A stretch of 64,000 nucleotides of DNA, taken from the NCBI GenBank assembly GCA_029226955.1, contig JAQXZA010000012.1:1-64000 (forward strand), given 5' to 3'. The position numbers and the translations under genes are program-made. Of this stretch, positions 22,913 through 32,244 are shown in pieces. How positions within the stretch are numbered: position 1 is the first letter of the stretch; the number at the start of each line of letters is the position of its first letter. The notes under the pieces were generated by a model. The model did not search any database and was not told where the DNA came from. It worked only from the letters and a program-made list of their open reading frames with translations. The DNA comes from Clostridia bacterium (GTDB lineage Bacteria; Bacillota; Clostridia; Oscillospirales; Acutalibacteraceae).

Positions 22913-24454
22913 ATGGAAATAAAAAACGAATCAGTACTCATTATGGATTTCGGCGGACAGTACAGTCAGCTTATAGCAAGACGTGTCCGTGAATGTAATG
23001 TTTACTGCGAGCTTAAATCCTATAAAACATCTGTTGAAGAAATAAAGGCAAAAGGATATAAAGGCATTATCTTTACAGGCGGGCCTAACAGTGCCTATGA
23101 CGATAAAGGACCAAAATGTGACCCCGAAATATTCAATCTTGGGATTCCCGTTCTGGGAATTTGCTATGGTGCACAGCTTATGGCACAGACTCTCGGCGGC
23201 AAGGTAAGCAGTTCAGAGGTAAAGGAATACGGAAAAACAGATGTAGAATTTGATACATCGTCTTTGCTTTTCCATGCCGCAGAAGAAAAAAATATATGCT
23301 GGATGAGTCATACAGACTATATTTCAACAGTACCGCACGGATTTAAAATTACCGCAAAATCCGCTGACTGTCCTGTTGCTGCAATGGAAAATATTGAGCG
23401 TTCACTTTTTGCAATGCAGTTCCATCCGGAAGTTCAGCATACAACAGAAGGTATGCTTTATCTTAAAAACTTCCTTTATAATGCTTGTGGTTGTACAGCT
23501 GACTGGAAAATGAGTTCGTTTGTCAATGATACAATACAACGTCTAAAAGAGGAAATAGGAGATAAAAAAGTTATTTGTGCATTATCAGGCGGTGTTGATT
23601 CATCTGTTGCAGCACTTCTTGTACACAAGGCTGTCGGTAAACAGCTTACCTGTATTTTTGTTGACCACGGACTTCTCAGAAAGGACGAGGGCGACCAGGT
23701 TGAGTCAATATTCAGAAAACAGTTTGATATGAATCTTATCCGTGTAAACGCAAAGGACAGATTTCTCTCAAAACTTGCCGGAGTAACAGAACCAGAAAAG
23801 AAACGTAAAATTATCGGTGAAGAGTTTATCAGAGTTTTTGAAGAAGAATCCAAAAAACTTGGAAAGATAGAATATCTTTGTCAGGGTACAATTTATCCTG
23901 ATGTTGTTGAAAGTGGTGTAGGTGAAGCCGCTGTAATCAAGAGCCATCATAATGTAGGCGGACTTCCGAAAGATGTAGGATTTGAGGGTATTATTGAGCC
24001 ACTCAGAAATCTGTTTAAAGATGAAGTTCGTCGTGCAGGACTTAAACTCGGAATACCTGAATTTCTTGTAATGCGTCAGCCGTTCCCGGGACCTGGTCTT
24101 GCAATAAGAATTATGGGTGACATCACTGACGAAAAGCTCGAAATTCTCAAAGACGCAGACGCAATTATGCGTGAAGAATTTGCAAACAACGGACTTGACA
24201 AAACTGTCAATCAGTATTTTGCAGTTCTTACTGGCATTAAGAGTGTCGGTGTTATGGGTGACGGAAGAACCTATGACAACACTATTGCACTTCGTGCGGT
24301 TACAACCAGCGACTTTATGACAGCCGACTGGGCAAGAGTACCTTACGATGTACTTGAAAAAATCTCTAACCGTATCATAAATGAAGTCAATAATGTAAAC
24401 CGTGTAGTTTATGATATTACATCAAAGCCCCCGGCCACAATCGAGTGGGAATGA
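22913..24454 (+). CDS. guaA: GMP synthase (glutamine-hydrolysing)
   Basis: Converts XMP to GMP. It has 513 residues. The class I glutaminase half has [11 protein letters not shown] with the nucleophile and FHPEVQHT. The PP-loop [12 protein letters not shown] lies near residue 225. The dimerisation domain ends in the canonical [13 protein letters not shown]. Last gene of the purine/glmS run; a strong terminator follows. Confidence 0.97.
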   Translation: MEIKNESVLIMDFGGQYSQLIARRVRECNVYCELKSYKTSVEEIKAKGYKGIIFTGGPNSAYDDKGPKCDPEIFNLGIPVLGICYGAQLMAQTLGGKVSSSEVKEYGKTDVEFDTSSLLFHAAEEKNICWMSHTDYISTVPHGFKITAKSADCPVAAMENIERSLFAMQFHPEVQHTTEGMLYLKNFLYNACGCTADWKMSSFVNDTIQRLKEEIGDKKVICALSGGVDSSVAALLVHKAVGKQLTCIFVDHGLLRKDEGDQVESIFRKQFDMNLIRVNAKDRFLSKLAGVTEPEKKRKIIGEEFIRVFEEESKKLGKIEYLCQGTIYPDVVESGVGEAAVIKSHHNVGGLPKDVGFEGIIEPLRNLFKDEVRRAGLKLGIPEFLVMRQPFPGPGLAIRIMGDITDEKLEILKDADAIMREEFANNGLDKTVNQYFAVLTGIKSVGVMGDGRTYDNTIALRAVTTSDFMTADWARVPYDVLEKISNRIINEVNNVNRVVYDITSKPPATIEWE

Positions 24455-24470
24455 CCGAAATTCAACGAAA

Positions 24471-24512
24471 AAAGACCGCAAACCCTGATTATTACAGGGC
24501 TTGCGGTCTTTT
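24471..24512 (+). terminator. Intrinsic terminator after guaA
   Basis: AAGACCGCAA and CCCTG pair with CAGGG and TTGCGGTCTT around a short ATTATTA loop, followed by TTTTAATTTTG. It marks the end of the core purine operon and the left edge of the accessory region. Confidence 0.9.
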
Positions 24513-24851
24513 AATTTTGCTCCTGGTTCTGTTCCGGTTCTAAGATTATAATTTAACTGATAAATTAAATTAAGGTGTAATTAGTGAAAGATAATGCTAA
24601 TATTTTTGAAATTGAGATATGAATGTAGTTATCTGACCAAAATTCTAAAGATCTTATTTTGAACATTGATTTGTTGTATTGGATATAATCTATATATTAT
24701 CACTATGACGATATGATAAATTCAGCAAAATATACAATTACTTTGTCTATATTTCTTATAATTTTTATAGTGACTATGAATAAGCTTTATAGTATAATTA
24801 TTATGTGATTATTATTTGTATTGATCTATTATAATTATTGGAGGTTAAATT
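24513..24851. other. Non-coding AT-rich stretch before the TerB cassette
   Basis: Over 330 bases without a reading frame. A TATAAT-like hexamer at about 24795-24800 with a weak -35 may be the cassette promoter, and a GGAGG site at 24840-24844 precedes the first gene. I see no other structure. Confidence 0.4.
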
Positions 24852-25256
24852 ATGTTTTTAAGTTATTTAAAAGAAGAAAACAAGGAACGCTTTTTAAAAT
24901 TATGTGTTCATGCCGCACTATCAAACGGAGTATTTGCTAAAGAAGAAAAAGAAATTCTGGAAACTTATTGTCAGGAAATGAATTTACCTGTACAGGTTCC
25001 TGATATAGAAGAACCGTTAGAAGTTCTGCTTAAAGATATTTCAGAAAATACGAGTGAAACAGAGAAAAAAATTATTGTTCTTGAAACTTTGGGACTTATT
25101 AAGTCAGATGGTGTATATGACGAGCAAGAAAGAATGTTTATGAAAAAATTTGTTAACGCCATAGATATAAATGAAGAACTTTTCAGTAAAATAAATAGTC
25201 TTCTTGATATTTATTCTGTTGTATTTCAAGAACTGTATAAAACAGTCATTGAATGA
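24852..25256 (+). CDS. TerB-like protein
   Basis: A 134-residue, all-helical, acidic protein. Two copies of the TerB metal-binding pattern are visible: LSNGVFAKEEKEIL (about residues 25-38) and KSDGVYDEQERMF (about residues 83-95). TerB domains occur in tellurite-resistance and phage-defence contexts (for example SngA of Shango) and are thought to bind metal near membranes. It leads a tight four-gene cassette: the next gene starts 18 bases later. The assignment rests on the motif, not on a search. Confidence 0.65.
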   Translation: MFLSYLKEENKERFLKLCVHAALSNGVFAKEEKEILETYCQEMNLPVQVPDIEEPLEVLLKDISENTSETEKKIIVLETLGLIKSDGVYDEQERMFMKKFVNAIDINEELFSKINSLLDIYSVVFQELYKTVIE

Positions 25257-25274
25257 TAACAGGAAGTATGAATT

Positions 25275-26603
25275 ATGGAAAATGTAAATAAATTCCAAAT
25301 ATTTATAGCTGACAGTGAAGAGAATAAAAGACTTATACAGAAAGAAAATAAATGTGATATAGCTGATTATCTGGTTGCCGTTGCCTGCGGTGCTGTCGGT
25401 GGTCTTGTTGATATATTTTTGGTTGGGACTCCGACAGACAGCGTTTTAGGCAAGTGGACCGATGCACAAGTGGATAAAGCTGTTATGAATTTTGCAGGTA
25501 TGCTGGGATGGAATCCAAAAGAAAAAAATATCCATAATGTAAATAGTGCCATTGGATATTTAGAGAAAGGACGGACAAACGGATTTCGTGGATTTAAAGT
25601 AAACTATGATCAAAGAAAACCAACAGATGTAAACAATCTTTTTAATATAGCACCAAAAACACACCACATGATGTCGCTGGCACATTCGCCTGATATAGTA
25701 GGTCTTTTCTTTTCGATATTAAACCAGTTTACATCAACATCATCTTTTGTTGCAAATGGAAAATTGATTACAGTTGCAACAGATACGTTTGAACTTCGTG
25801 GTGGAAATTTCCTGATGAAAATAATGTGTGGAATCGCCAACTGGTTTGGACATTTAATGTCTGATGTAGCAGGAAGTTCAGGTTCGCATAAACGAGGAAC
25901 AGGGATAGTAATGCCATTTTATGAATTTTTTGGTTTTTGTAAATCCGGTAATTTTTCAACCCAAAACGGAACCAAAGCTTTATCTGAAATAGCCATGCAG
26001 GCATTTACACAGGGATATGATTTCAGGTTTGGTTTAACTCAAATGATTCCTGTTGTGATTACTGAGCTTAGTATAAGATTGATATGGTCTTTGAGGCAAC
26101 ATTTTCAATATAACAAACCAATCAAGGATTGTATTCCTACCGAAAAACATAACGATCTGAGGATGATGTTGCTTTTAGGCAACGGTATACTTTGTGTTAT
26201 GGATGGTGTTGATGCGGCTATTCGTTCAAATGGAGATACTTTGAATTTATTTATGCATTTGAATTTGATAGCATGGTTTCGATTGATAATGCTTGTATTC
26301 AAAGAAATATTCATAAGATTAGGCATAAAAGATAAACTTCAAATGGAAATAGACGCATTCAAAAGAATTAATGTTGTCTTGCAGGATTATTTAAAAGAAC
26401 TTGAAAAGATTGATATTGAGTTATTTAAAAAAGAAACAAATCAATATAATAATTTTATGGTGTCTTTAAATTCGGCAAGAAACGAAAAGGATTTGAATTT
26501 ACTTTTACTGAATATATATGACGAATTAGGAATAAAAAAGCCATGGCAAGGTGATTTTGATCAGCACATGTCAGATAAAAACGGAACGCTGGTGTTTGAG
26601 TGA
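25275..26603 (+). CDS. Uncharacterised 442-residue membrane-associated protein
   Basis: I do not recognise a named domain. The N-terminal part has a hydrophobic, glycine-rich segment (VAVACGAVGGLVDIFLVG, about residues 36-53). Further hydrophobic stretches are IVGLFFSILNQF, LIWSLRQ to LLLGNGILCVM, and LIAWFRLIMLVFKEIFI, so several membrane segments are likely. Conserved-looking polar motifs are THHMMSLAHSPD and HLMSDVAGSSGSHKRG, both histidine-rich and possibly metal-binding or catalytic. The last 90 residues are charged and probably coiled coil. It starts after AGGAAG and its stop overlaps the next start by one base (TGATG), implying coupled translation. Confidence 0.7.
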   Translation: MENVNKFQIFIADSEENKRLIQKENKCDIADYLVAVACGAVGGLVDIFLVGTPTDSVLGKWTDAQVDKAVMNFAGMLGWNPKEKNIHNVNSAIGYLEKGRTNGFRGFKVNYDQRKPTDVNNLFNIAPKTHHMMSLAHSPDIVGLFFSILNQFTSTSSFVANGKLITVATDTFELRGGNFLMKIMCGIANWFGHLMSDVAGSSGSHKRGTGIVMPFYEFFGFCKSGNFSTQNGTKALSEIAMQAFTQGYDFRFGLTQMIPVVITELSIRLIWSLRQHFQYNKPIKDCIPTEKHNDLRMMLLLGNGILCVMDGVDAAIRSNGDTLNLFMHLNLIAWFRLIMLVFKEIFIRLGIKDKLQMEIDAFKRINVVLQDYLKELEKIDIELFKKETNQYNNFMVSLNSARNEKDLNLLLLNIYDELGIKKPWQGDFDQHMSDKNGTLVFE

Positions 26604-26860
26604 TGTTTAAGTGTGACCGCTGTGGGTGCTGTTGCAGAAATGTTGATAAATCAGAATTATATTCGGACCTGGACAGAGGAGACGGAACATGTAAATATCT
26701 TGTGGATAATTTATGCTCAATATATGATTCACGCCCTTTGTTTTGCAGAATAGATCTGTGTTATGAATTGTTTTTTTCTGACAGTATGTCATACAAAGAA
26801 TATTGTAGATTGAATACTGAAGTATGTCAAAAATTAAAAAAAGAAAATGAGGGGAAGTAA
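26603..26860 (+). CDS. YkgJ-type CxxC-cluster protein
   Basis: An 85-residue protein whose N-terminus reads MFKCDRCGCCCRNVD, with further cysteines in GTCKYLVDNLCSIYDSRPLFCRIDLC. This matches the YkgJ/CxxCxxCC family (PF03692), predicted to bind zinc or an Fe-S cluster. The ATG at 26603 overlaps the preceding stop (TGATG); a GTG one codon earlier is less likely. Two bases separate it from the next gene. Its tight packing inside the TerB cassette suggests it modifies or assembles one of the partners. Confidence 0.75.
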   Translation: MFKCDRCGCCCRNVDKSELYSDLDRGDGTCKYLVDNLCSIYDSRPLFCRIDLCYELFFSDSMSYKEYCRLNTEVCQKLKKENEGK

Positions 26861-26862
26861 TT

Positions 26863-27900
26863 ATGCCATTACCTTTAATTATAGGAATAGCTGCAGCAGT
26901 TGCAGGTATCGCAGGAATCGGTTCGGGGATTCACGGCGGTGTTAAAATGAAAGAAGCAAATGACAAAATGAAGAGTGCCGAAGAAAAACAAAAAAGAAAT
27001 ACCGAAAAGTTTGAGAAACAACAAGAGATAACTTATAAATCTATGGATTTGTTAGGCAAACTTGAATTGAAAATTTTGAAAAGCTTTAGCGAGTTTTCAA
27101 ATACCATAGAGAAGATTCAAAACAGACCTCAATTCAAAAACTTTTCAAAAGAAGGCGAAGAACTGCCTACATATGACAAAACCGAACTGGAAGATGTATC
27201 TATAGGAGCAGGAATTTTACTTGGGGGATTAAGTGGAGCTGCACTTGGAGTTGCAGGTGGATTTGCTGCGGCTGGTGCAACAACAGCAGCTGTTGCAGCT
27301 CTCGGAACAGCATCAACCGGTACAGCTATTGCGTCACTGAGTGGAGCTGCGGCGACTAATGCAACATTAGCAGCACTGGGTGGCGGAGCAATTGCAGCTG
27401 GTGGAGGCGGCATAGCTTTGGGCACGACAGTTCTTGGAGCAGCAACTCTTGGAGTTGGAGTCCTTATTGGCGGAGTAATTTTTGGTATAACAGGTAATAT
27501 ACTTTCAGGTAAAGCAGATGAAGCTTATAGTCAAATGGAAGAAAACGAAAAGCAGATAAATAAAATTTGCAACTATTTGGCTGATTTGGATTTGGTTGCA
27601 AAAAAATATTATGATACCCTTAAAACAGTCAATTCAAAATATGAGGAAACTTTTGGTTATATTTGGTATATAGTTAATAAGCTTAACAAAACCGATTGGA
27701 ATGATTTTTCTGAAGTTGAAAAGACAGCAACTCAAAATACGGTTTTATTGGTAGGCTTACTTTATAAAATGTGTAAGGTTAAACTTGTTAATAAATCTGA
27801 AAATGATAATGAAATAAATACAATAAATCAAACAGAAATTGACGATACAATCGAAAAGGCAAACACAATTATTAAAAACTTACAATGGATTGATAAGTAA
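26863..27900 (+). CDS. Uncharacterised glycine-zipper membrane protein with coiled coils
   Basis: 345 residues, no named family recognised. Residues about 2-25 form a hydrophobic helix (LPLIIGIAAAVAGIAGIGSG). A charged coiled-coil region follows to about residue 100. Then comes an extended Gly/Ala-rich hydrophobic block (about residues 105-220) with repeated GxxxG spacing such as LGGLSGAALGVAGGF and GGGAIAAGGGGIALG. The C-terminal third is helical and polar. Glycine zippers of this kind occur in pore-forming and membrane-remodelling proteins, so this is the likeliest effector of the cassette. That is inference from composition alone. Confidence 0.65.
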   Translation: MPLPLIIGIAAAVAGIAGIGSGIHGGVKMKEANDKMKSAEEKQKRNTEKFEKQQEITYKSMDLLGKLELKILKSFSEFSNTIEKIQNRPQFKNFSKEGEELPTYDKTELEDVSIGAGILLGGLSGAALGVAGGFAAAGATTAAVAALGTASTGTAIASLSGAAATNATLAALGGGAIAAGGGGIALGTTVLGAATLGVGVLIGGVIFGITGNILSGKADEAYSQMEENEKQINKICNYLADLDLVAKKYYDTLKTVNSKYEETFGYIWYIVNKLNKTDWNDFSEVEKTATQNTVLLVGLLYKMCKVKLVNKSENDNEINTINQTEIDDTIEKANTIIKNLQWIDK

Positions 27901-27992
27901 GTATTCATAGATTTATTAAGATACTAAAGCAGCGAAAAATCAGAAAAATATTATTCGGGAGATTGTTAAAATGGATATGCAAAAGTAAATTT

Positions 27993-28005
27993 ACACACTT
28001 TACTT
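27993..28005. repeat. IS256-type end sequence, copy 1
   Basis: ACACACTTTACTT recurs at 32182-32194 just downstream of an IS256-family transposase remnant. This suggests both are remnants of element ends. No transposase remains at this copy. Confidence 0.4.
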
Positions 28006-28064
28006 AACCAGCCTTTACGAAAAAGTGAGCTATATCTTTCAGCTGGTTTTCTTTGATAATGAAG

Positions 28065-28093
28065 TTGTTTATTACTGTAAAAAGGAGTATAAT
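28065..28093 (+). promoter_or_regulatory. Predicted promoter of the AAA-ATPase/PD-(D/E)XK gene
   Basis: TTGTTT at 28065-28070 and TATAAT at 28088-28093 with a 17-base spacer lie 36 bases before the ATG at 28130. A GGAGGTG site lies between. Confidence 0.6.
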
Positions 28094-28129
28094 AATAAAT
28101 AAGAAAACCTTTTCAGTGGAGGTGCAAAA

Positions 28130-29707
28130 ATGGGTATCTACCTCAATCCGAATAATGACCGTTTCTATGAAGCGGTAAATTCACCAATATATATTGATAA
28201 GACAGGACTTATATCTGTGGTCAATCAGAAAATAAAAACAACAGAAAAATTTATCTGTGTCAGTCGCCCAAGGCGTTTTGGAAAGTCTATGAATCTTGGT
28301 ATGCTTGCGGCTTATTACAGCGTTGGCTGTGACAGCGATGAACTTTTTCAAGGACTTTATATATCCAAAGAAGAAAGCTATCGTAAGCATCTTAATAAGT
28401 ATAATGTCATTTACATCAATATGCAACAGTTTCTTAGTAACAGTCATAATATCAATGAAATGCTGTCATTTCTGAAACAAAGTCTGATGTATGATCTGGA
28501 AGATGATTTTTCTGACATTAAGCTGCGTGAAGAGATGGGGCTTACATACAATCTTAACAGAGTCTATCAGAAAAAAAGAGTACCTTTTGTTGTACTGATT
28601 GATGAATGGGATTGTGTCATGCGTGAGCATCGCAATAACAAGGATGCTCAGAAAATCTATCTTGACTTTTTGCGTGATTTCCTCAAGGATCAGGACTATG
28701 TTGCCTTTGCATATATGACAGGCATTTTGCCTGTCAAGAAATACGGTACTCATTCAGCTCTCAATATGTTCGATGAATATTCTATGCTCGGCTCAGAAAA
28801 AATGCAGAAGTATATAGGCTTTACTGACGCAGAAGTAAGGATGCTGTGTGAAACATACAATGCAGATTATTTTGAAATGAAAGCGTGGTATGACGGTTAT
28901 CAGCTCGATGGAGAGGAATTGTATTGTCCTCGTTCTGTTGTGAAAGCTGTTGATACAAAGAAATTTATGGGTTACTGGACAGAAACAGAAACCTATGAAG
29001 CTCTTTCAGTCTATATCTCCATGAATTTTGACGGCTTGAAAGATGCAATTGAGAAACTTCTTGCAGGTCAGGAGCAGCCTGTAGATACAAGAACTTTTTC
29101 AAACGATATGATTACTTTTGCCAATAAGGATGATATTCTGACCTTGCTTATTCATCTCGGATATCTTGGTTATAATTCCGACAAAAAAACAGCGTATATT
29201 CCGAATAAAGAGATATATGATGAATTTTTAGTCAGTATGAAGGTAACAGGACTCTGGAAAGAAACAATCGAAGCGGTTTCAAAATCAAAACAGCTTCTTT
29301 CCAATACGCTCAACGGCAACGCCGAAGTTGTAGCCGAATCCATTGAAGCAGTCCACGACAGCAACTCGTCTGTGATAAATTACAATAATGAACAGTCTTT
29401 AAGATTCATTATTCTGATCGCATATTACTATGCGAAAGAGCAGTATGACATAGTTCAGGAAATGCCTGCTGGAAAGGGTTTTGCGGATATTATGTTAATT
29501 CCCAAGCCCAGAACAGGTATTGAATCCTATCCGCCAATGGTGATTGAGCTTAAATGGGATAAGTCAGCCGAAACTGCAATCACACAGATTAAGGACAAGA
29601 ATTATCCCGAAAGGCTGAAAAGCTTCGGAAAGGTTTTGCTTGTGGGTATAAGCTACGATAAGGACACCAAAAAGCATAACTGTATAATTGAAAAGCATAA
29701 TTTGTAA
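28130..29707 (+). CDS. AAA-ATPase-like protein with C-terminal PD-(D/E)XK nuclease domain
   Basis: 525 residues. The N-terminal AAA-ATPase_like domain (PF09820 type) starts with YLNPNNDRFYEAV and YIDKTGLI. The Walker A is SRPRRFGKSMN (about residue 46) and the Walker B VVLIDEWD (about residue 160). The C-terminal PDDEXK_9-type domain shows the nuclease core GFADIMLIPK ... MVIELKWDKSAETAITQI (about residues 455-490). Such genes are abundant in gut Clostridia and Bacteroidetes, often in many copies. Their role is not settled. It has its own promoter and lies between IS256-type end sequences. Confidence 0.88.
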   Translation: MGIYLNPNNDRFYEAVNSPIYIDKTGLISVVNQKIKTTEKFICVSRPRRFGKSMNLGMLAAYYSVGCDSDELFQGLYISKEESYRKHLNKYNVIYINMQQFLSNSHNINEMLSFLKQSLMYDLEDDFSDIKLREEMGLTYNLNRVYQKKRVPFVVLIDEWDCVMREHRNNKDAQKIYLDFLRDFLKDQDYVAFAYMTGILPVKKYGTHSALNMFDEYSMLGSEKMQKYIGFTDAEVRMLCETYNADYFEMKAWYDGYQLDGEELYCPRSVVKAVDTKKFMGYWTETETYEALSVYISMNFDGLKDAIEKLLAGQEQPVDTRTFSNDMITFANKDDILTLLIHLGYLGYNSDKKTAYIPNKEIYDEFLVSMKVTGLWKETIEAVSKSKQLLSNTLNGNAEVVAESIEAVHDSNSSVINYNNEQSLRFIILIAYYYAKEQYDIVQEMPAGKGFADIMLIPKPRTGIESYPPMVIELKWDKSAETAITQIKDKNYPERLKSFGKVLLVGISYDKDTKKHNCIIEKHNL

Positions 29708-30151
29708 TTCAAAAAGAATTTTGATATAGTACCAAACAAGTGCCTATATGACAGCAACGGTTTCATAATATCAAAGCCGCAGTAATGTGCAATTAAAAGA
29801 TTATTTTGGAGATAATCCAAAAGGTCTGTAATACAGGAAAAATATTCACACTTCATAATAATAGCAGCATGAAGTGAGGTGCTTATTTAATCTGTGTTTC
29901 CTAAGTTTTATTTCTGTCTTAATCTTCTGATACCGTTTTTTATATAAAACTCTCTAATCTTTTTCGTTGTAGACGACTGAATACAATCGTCTACAACTTT
30001 TATTATTCATATTTTTGCATGAATTTATATTTCAGACAAGATGGAGGTTAGCTTGACAGTTACTTTTTATCAAACATTCTGCAGTTTGATATGTATTGTA
30101 TTGAAATATAAAATTTAGTCAATCATAAATTAGTAAAACTTAAATCATCTG
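29708..30151. other. Intergenic stretch without a gene
   Basis: No convincing reading frame. A 15-base sequence AATTTTGATATAGTA at 29717-29731 recurs at 38093-38107. A terminator hairpin lies at 29966-29997. The rest is AT-rich and unremarkable. Confidence 0.45.
29966..29997 (+). terminator. Intrinsic terminator
   Basis: An 11-bp perfect stem, GTTGTAGACGA (29966-29976) with its complement at 29987-29997 and a 10-base loop, followed by TTTTATTATT. It would end transcription from the AAA-ATPase/nuclease gene. Confidence 0.8.
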
Positions 30152-30180
30152 TTGACAACACCACAAAAGTAAATTATAAT
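30152..30180 (+). promoter_or_regulatory. Consensus sigma-A promoter
   Basis: Perfect TTGACA (30152-30157), 17-base spacer and perfect TATAAT (30175-30180), 40 bases before the ATG at 30221. Expression of the following ATPase gene should be strong unless repressed. Confidence 0.85.
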
Positions 30181-30220
30181 TAAGTAAATCGTATTTTACT
30201 AATTATAAGGAGAGATATAA

Positions 30221-31609
30221 ATGTTTATAGGCAGAGAACAAGAACTTCAATCATTAAACAAGCATTACAATTCTGATAAATTTGAGTTTGCGGTTATTTA
30301 TGGGCGTCGTCGGGTTGGGAAAACCGCTTTGATAAATGAATTTACAAAAGATAAAGAGACTATTTTCTTTACGGGCGTTGAAACTAATGCTAAACAAAAT
30401 CTTGATAACCTTTCAAGATGCATTATGGAATATAATACAGGTATAGCTGTTGACTCATCTTTTTCAACATTTCAATCTGCATTGGAATATGTTTTTGAAT
30501 TAGCAAAAACAAAAAGAATTGTACTTGTAATTGATGAATATCCCTATGTTGCCCGTTCGTCAAAGAGCCTTGCCTCCACACTTCAGCTTTTAATTGACAA
30601 AAATAAAGATACATCAAAGCTGTTTTTAATTCTTTGTGGTTCGTCTATGTCTTATATGGAAGACCATGTCTTAGCATATAAAGCCCCACTGTATGGAAGA
30701 AGAACGGCACAATTCAAAATCAAGCCGTTTGACTTTTTTGAATCTTGCCGTTATTTAGTGAAACTGTCTGATATTGATAAGGCATTGGCATACGGAATTG
30801 TTGGCGGAACTCCTCAGTATCTTATACAGATTGATGATACTCTTTCCATTGAGGATAATATCAAAAATACCTATCTCAATTCTTCCTCAGTTCTCTTCGA
30901 GGAACCGAACAACCTTTTGAAACAGGAAGTGCGTGAACCAGCCATTTATAATGCAGTTATTACAGCAATAGCTAACGGTTGCTCCAAAATGAGTGAGATT
31001 TCAAATAAGATTGGCGAGGAAACAAGCGTATGTGCTACTTATATTAAAAACCTGATTACGCTTGGCATTGTAAAAAAAGAATCCCCATACGGCGAAAAAT
31101 CAAGCCGCAAAACCATTTACTCCATTGAGGATAATATGTTTCGTTTTTGGTATCGCTTTATTCCTGAAAACACTTCGCTTATCTCTCGTGGGGCAACTGA
31201 GATTGCATATAAGCGTATATCCCCAAAAATTTCATCATATATGGGTGGAGTGTTTGAGGAGATTTGCAAACAATATCTTTGGAAACTGTTGCTTGAAGGA
31301 AATTGTGCTGTAAACTTCAGCGACATAGGGCGTTGGTGGGGTACAAATCCCAAAACCAGAAGTCAGGAGGAAATTGATATTATGGGGGCAGACCATGACT
31401 TCGCTCTGTTTGCCGAGTGTAAATGGACAAATGAAAAAGTCGATAACGGTGTGCTTGAAACCCTTGTAGAACGCAGCAATTTATTCAATTACAAGAAAAA
31501 ACATTTCTATCTTTTTGCCAAAACCGGTTTTACGCAGGGATGTATAAATAAAGCAGCAGAAATAGGTAATGTAACGCTTGTTACCTATGGTGATATGCTG
31601 AAACAGTAA
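30221..31609 (+). CDS. ATP-binding protein with DUF234 nuclease-like C-terminus
   Basis: 462 residues. The N-terminal archaeal-type ATPase (PF01637) begins FIGREQELQSL, with Walker A YGRRRVGKTALI (about residue 28) and Walker B IVLVIDEYPYV (about residue 100). CGSSMSYMED is a sensor-like segment. A winged-helix region follows (about residues 245-300). The C-terminal DUF234 (PF03008) shows SQEEIDIMGADHDFALFAECKW, resembling a PD-(D/E)XK core (D-x..-ExK with C in E-C-K). Expressed from a consensus promoter behind an AAGGAGAG site. Function unknown; related genes occur in mobile regions. Confidence 0.88.
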   Translation: MFIGREQELQSLNKHYNSDKFEFAVIYGRRRVGKTALINEFTKDKETIFFTGVETNAKQNLDNLSRCIMEYNTGIAVDSSFSTFQSALEYVFELAKTKRIVLVIDEYPYVARSSKSLASTLQLLIDKNKDTSKLFLILCGSSMSYMEDHVLAYKAPLYGRRTAQFKIKPFDFFESCRYLVKLSDIDKALAYGIVGGTPQYLIQIDDTLSIEDNIKNTYLNSSSVLFEEPNNLLKQEVREPAIYNAVITAIANGCSKMSEISNKIGEETSVCATYIKNLITLGIVKKESPYGEKSSRKTIYSIEDNMFRFWYRFIPENTSLISRGATEIAYKRISPKISSYMGGVFEEICKQYLWKLLLEGNCAVNFSDIGRWWGTNPKTRSQEEIDIMGADHDFALFAECKWTNEKVDNGVLETLVERSNLFNYKKKHFYLFAKTGFTQGCINKAAEIGNVTLVTYGDMLKQ

Positions 31610-31694
31610 TACACTTATTATTAACTGAAAACTTATGATTTATTGATTTTTCCCTCTTATACGCTTTACTTTAACAACTCAATCAATCTTCAAG

Positions 31695-32151
31695 GATGTT
31701 GTAGTTCAGCGTTGTATCGTTCATATTATATACCAAGTAAGGATTATAAAGCCTTTACAGCACATTTAAAGAAGGTTATATGCTGCCTCAAACTTAAAGT
31801 CTGCCGAAGCTGAATTTGAGCGATTTAAACAGGCTTGGAGCAACTATCCGGGTGCAGTGAATGTATGGGTAAGAAACTGGCAGAGCGTTGCACAACTGTT
31901 TAACTATGGCAGTGCGAAAGGTTATGTATACCACTAATGTCATTGAAAGTGTCAATTCAAGTTTTCGCAAGGTTACGAAAAAAGGAGCTTTCCCAAGCGA
32001 AGACGCTCTTTTAAAGCTCCTGTATCTGCGTATTACAGAACTATACAAAAAATGGAATAACCACCCAGCCACTAACTGGGCTCTCGTCAGAAATCAACAC
32101 TCTATGGACGACTCTTTACAGGCAAGGATTCTTAAATATGAAAACTTGTGA
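31695..32151 (+). pseudogene. IS256-family (Mutator) transposase remnant
   Basis: Broken coding sequence in several frames. RCIVHIIY and AEFERFKQAWSNYPGAVNVW match the catalytic C-terminal half of IS256 transposases. From 31888 the frame RKVMYTTNVIESVNSSFRKVTKKGAF runs to the normal C-terminus. At least two frameshifts separate these pieces and the N-terminal half is missing, so it is inactive. A terminal-repeat-like sequence follows at 32182-32194. Confidence 0.85.
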
Positions 32152-32181
32152 TTGATTATTTTTTCCTTTAAAAATAAACTC

Positions 32182-32194
32182 ACACACTTTACTT
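32182..32194. repeat. IS256-type end sequence, copy 2
   Basis: ACACACTTTACTT, same orientation as at 27993-28005, lies 31 bases after the IS256 transposase remnant. It probably belongs to the right end of that element. Confidence 0.45.
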
Positions 32195-32244
32195 GACAAA
32201 CCCATTCATTGCGTCAATTACGATATTATAATAAAATCTTCTGT

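Noticed and set aside
29653-29856. Minus-strand frame of 67 codons after the AAA-ATPase/nuclease gene
   Set aside because: No ribosome site or recognisable protein; it overlaps the end of the real gene.
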